This document shows positions 5,550 through 5,633 of a stretch of DNA of 5,633 bases, piece by piece. Within the stretch, counting starts at the first letter, position 1, and each line of letters begins with the position of its first letter. The notes beneath the pieces were generated by a model that was not told the DNA's origin, did not search any database, and was given only the letters and a program-made list of their open reading frames with translations. Source of the DNA: CAVOBC01 sp963693635 (GTDB taxonomy: Bacteria > Pseudomonadota > Gammaproteobacteria > Pseudomonadales > Azotimanducaceae). The position numbers and the translations under genes are program-made. The stretch is taken from the NCBI GenBank assembly GCA_963693635.1, contig CAVOBC010000320.1, forward strand, positions 1 through 5,633. Reading direction: 5' to 3'.

Positions 5550-5633
5550 CTGGGCTCGAGAAGCTGAACATGGCTGCAAGCAAGCGTGGGCTGCCAAAGC
5601 ACATCGCTGTGAGCAGGGGATTCAGCCAATAAG

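Larger units (their letters stand above)
4919..5633. other. About 715 bp without a defensible gene, partly of lower GC
   Basis: No reading frame here has a recognisable product. The longest candidates are on the minus strand: a TTG-started frame at 4797-5138 that runs into the membrane protein gene, and a TTG-started frame at 5286-5597 rich in Ser, Cys and Arg. Tiny + strand frames include 5241-5354 (37 aa, Trp- and Phe-rich) and 5570-5632 (20 aa, ending two bases from the window edge). In 5221-5460 I counted about 113 G+C in 240 bases (47%), clearly below the roughly 60% of the operon. This suggests non-coding, decayed or acquired DNA. I see no tRNA, insertion sequence ends or intron boundaries. 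Confidence 0.6.

Noticed and set aside
5286..5597. 103-codon minus-strand frame in the low-GC tail
   Set aside because: It needs a TTG start, is rich in Ser, Cys and Arg, competes with another open minus-strand frame at 5317-5502, and matches no family I know. I cannot exclude a decayed gene.

Overview
The window is GC-rich, roughly 60% over most of its length by my reading. It uses TGA, TAG and GTG in the ordinary bacterial way and has short intergenic gaps. The gene families point to a heterotrophic, probably Pseudomonadota-like bacterium, but nothing here fixes the genus. I see no CRISPR array, tRNA, rRNA, recognisable insertion sequence, phage gene or defence gene.

Left part (1-1778, + strand): a broken gene for a large Rieske [2Fe-2S] protein. 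An N-terminal Rieske domain is followed by about 440 residues of helical, repeat-like sequence. A TGA stop falls inside the second cluster motif (Cys-His-stop-His, where relatives I remember have Cys-His-Trp-His). A frameshift, probably with a small deletion, follows near 572-582. After it the rest of the protein reads openly to 1778. I call it a pseudogene, with sequencing error as the alternative.

Convergent gap (1779-1984): the Rieske remnant and the minus-strand operon end facing each other. The gap holds three perfect inverted repeats and a short direct repeat. The first inverted repeat looks like a factor-independent terminator.

Central part (1985-4406, minus strand, transcribed right to left): three intact metabolic genes. 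They encode a carboxymuconolactone decarboxylase (CMD)-family protein, an isocitrate lyase/PEP mutase (ICL/PEPM)-superfamily protein overlapping it by an ATGA junction, and, after a 131-bp gap, an SMP-30/gluconolactonase-like lactonase with a strong ribosome binding site before a GTG start. Together they look like a small catabolic cassette: lactone opening, carbon-carbon cleavage of an acid, and a CMD-type step. The substrate cannot be read from the sequence.

Right part (4478-5633): a 146-residue two-helix membrane protein of unknown function, then about 715 bp with no gene I can defend. Part of that end (about 5221-5460) drops to roughly 47% GC and contains a 12-bp perfect palindrome, tandem direct repeats and only tiny or doubtful ORFs.

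The most unusual features are the stop codon inside the Rieske ligand motif and the lesion-bearing but otherwise well-preserved remainder of that gene. Next are the two enzymes that lack the textbook catalytic residues of their families. I found no convincing evidence of an entirely new biological system.
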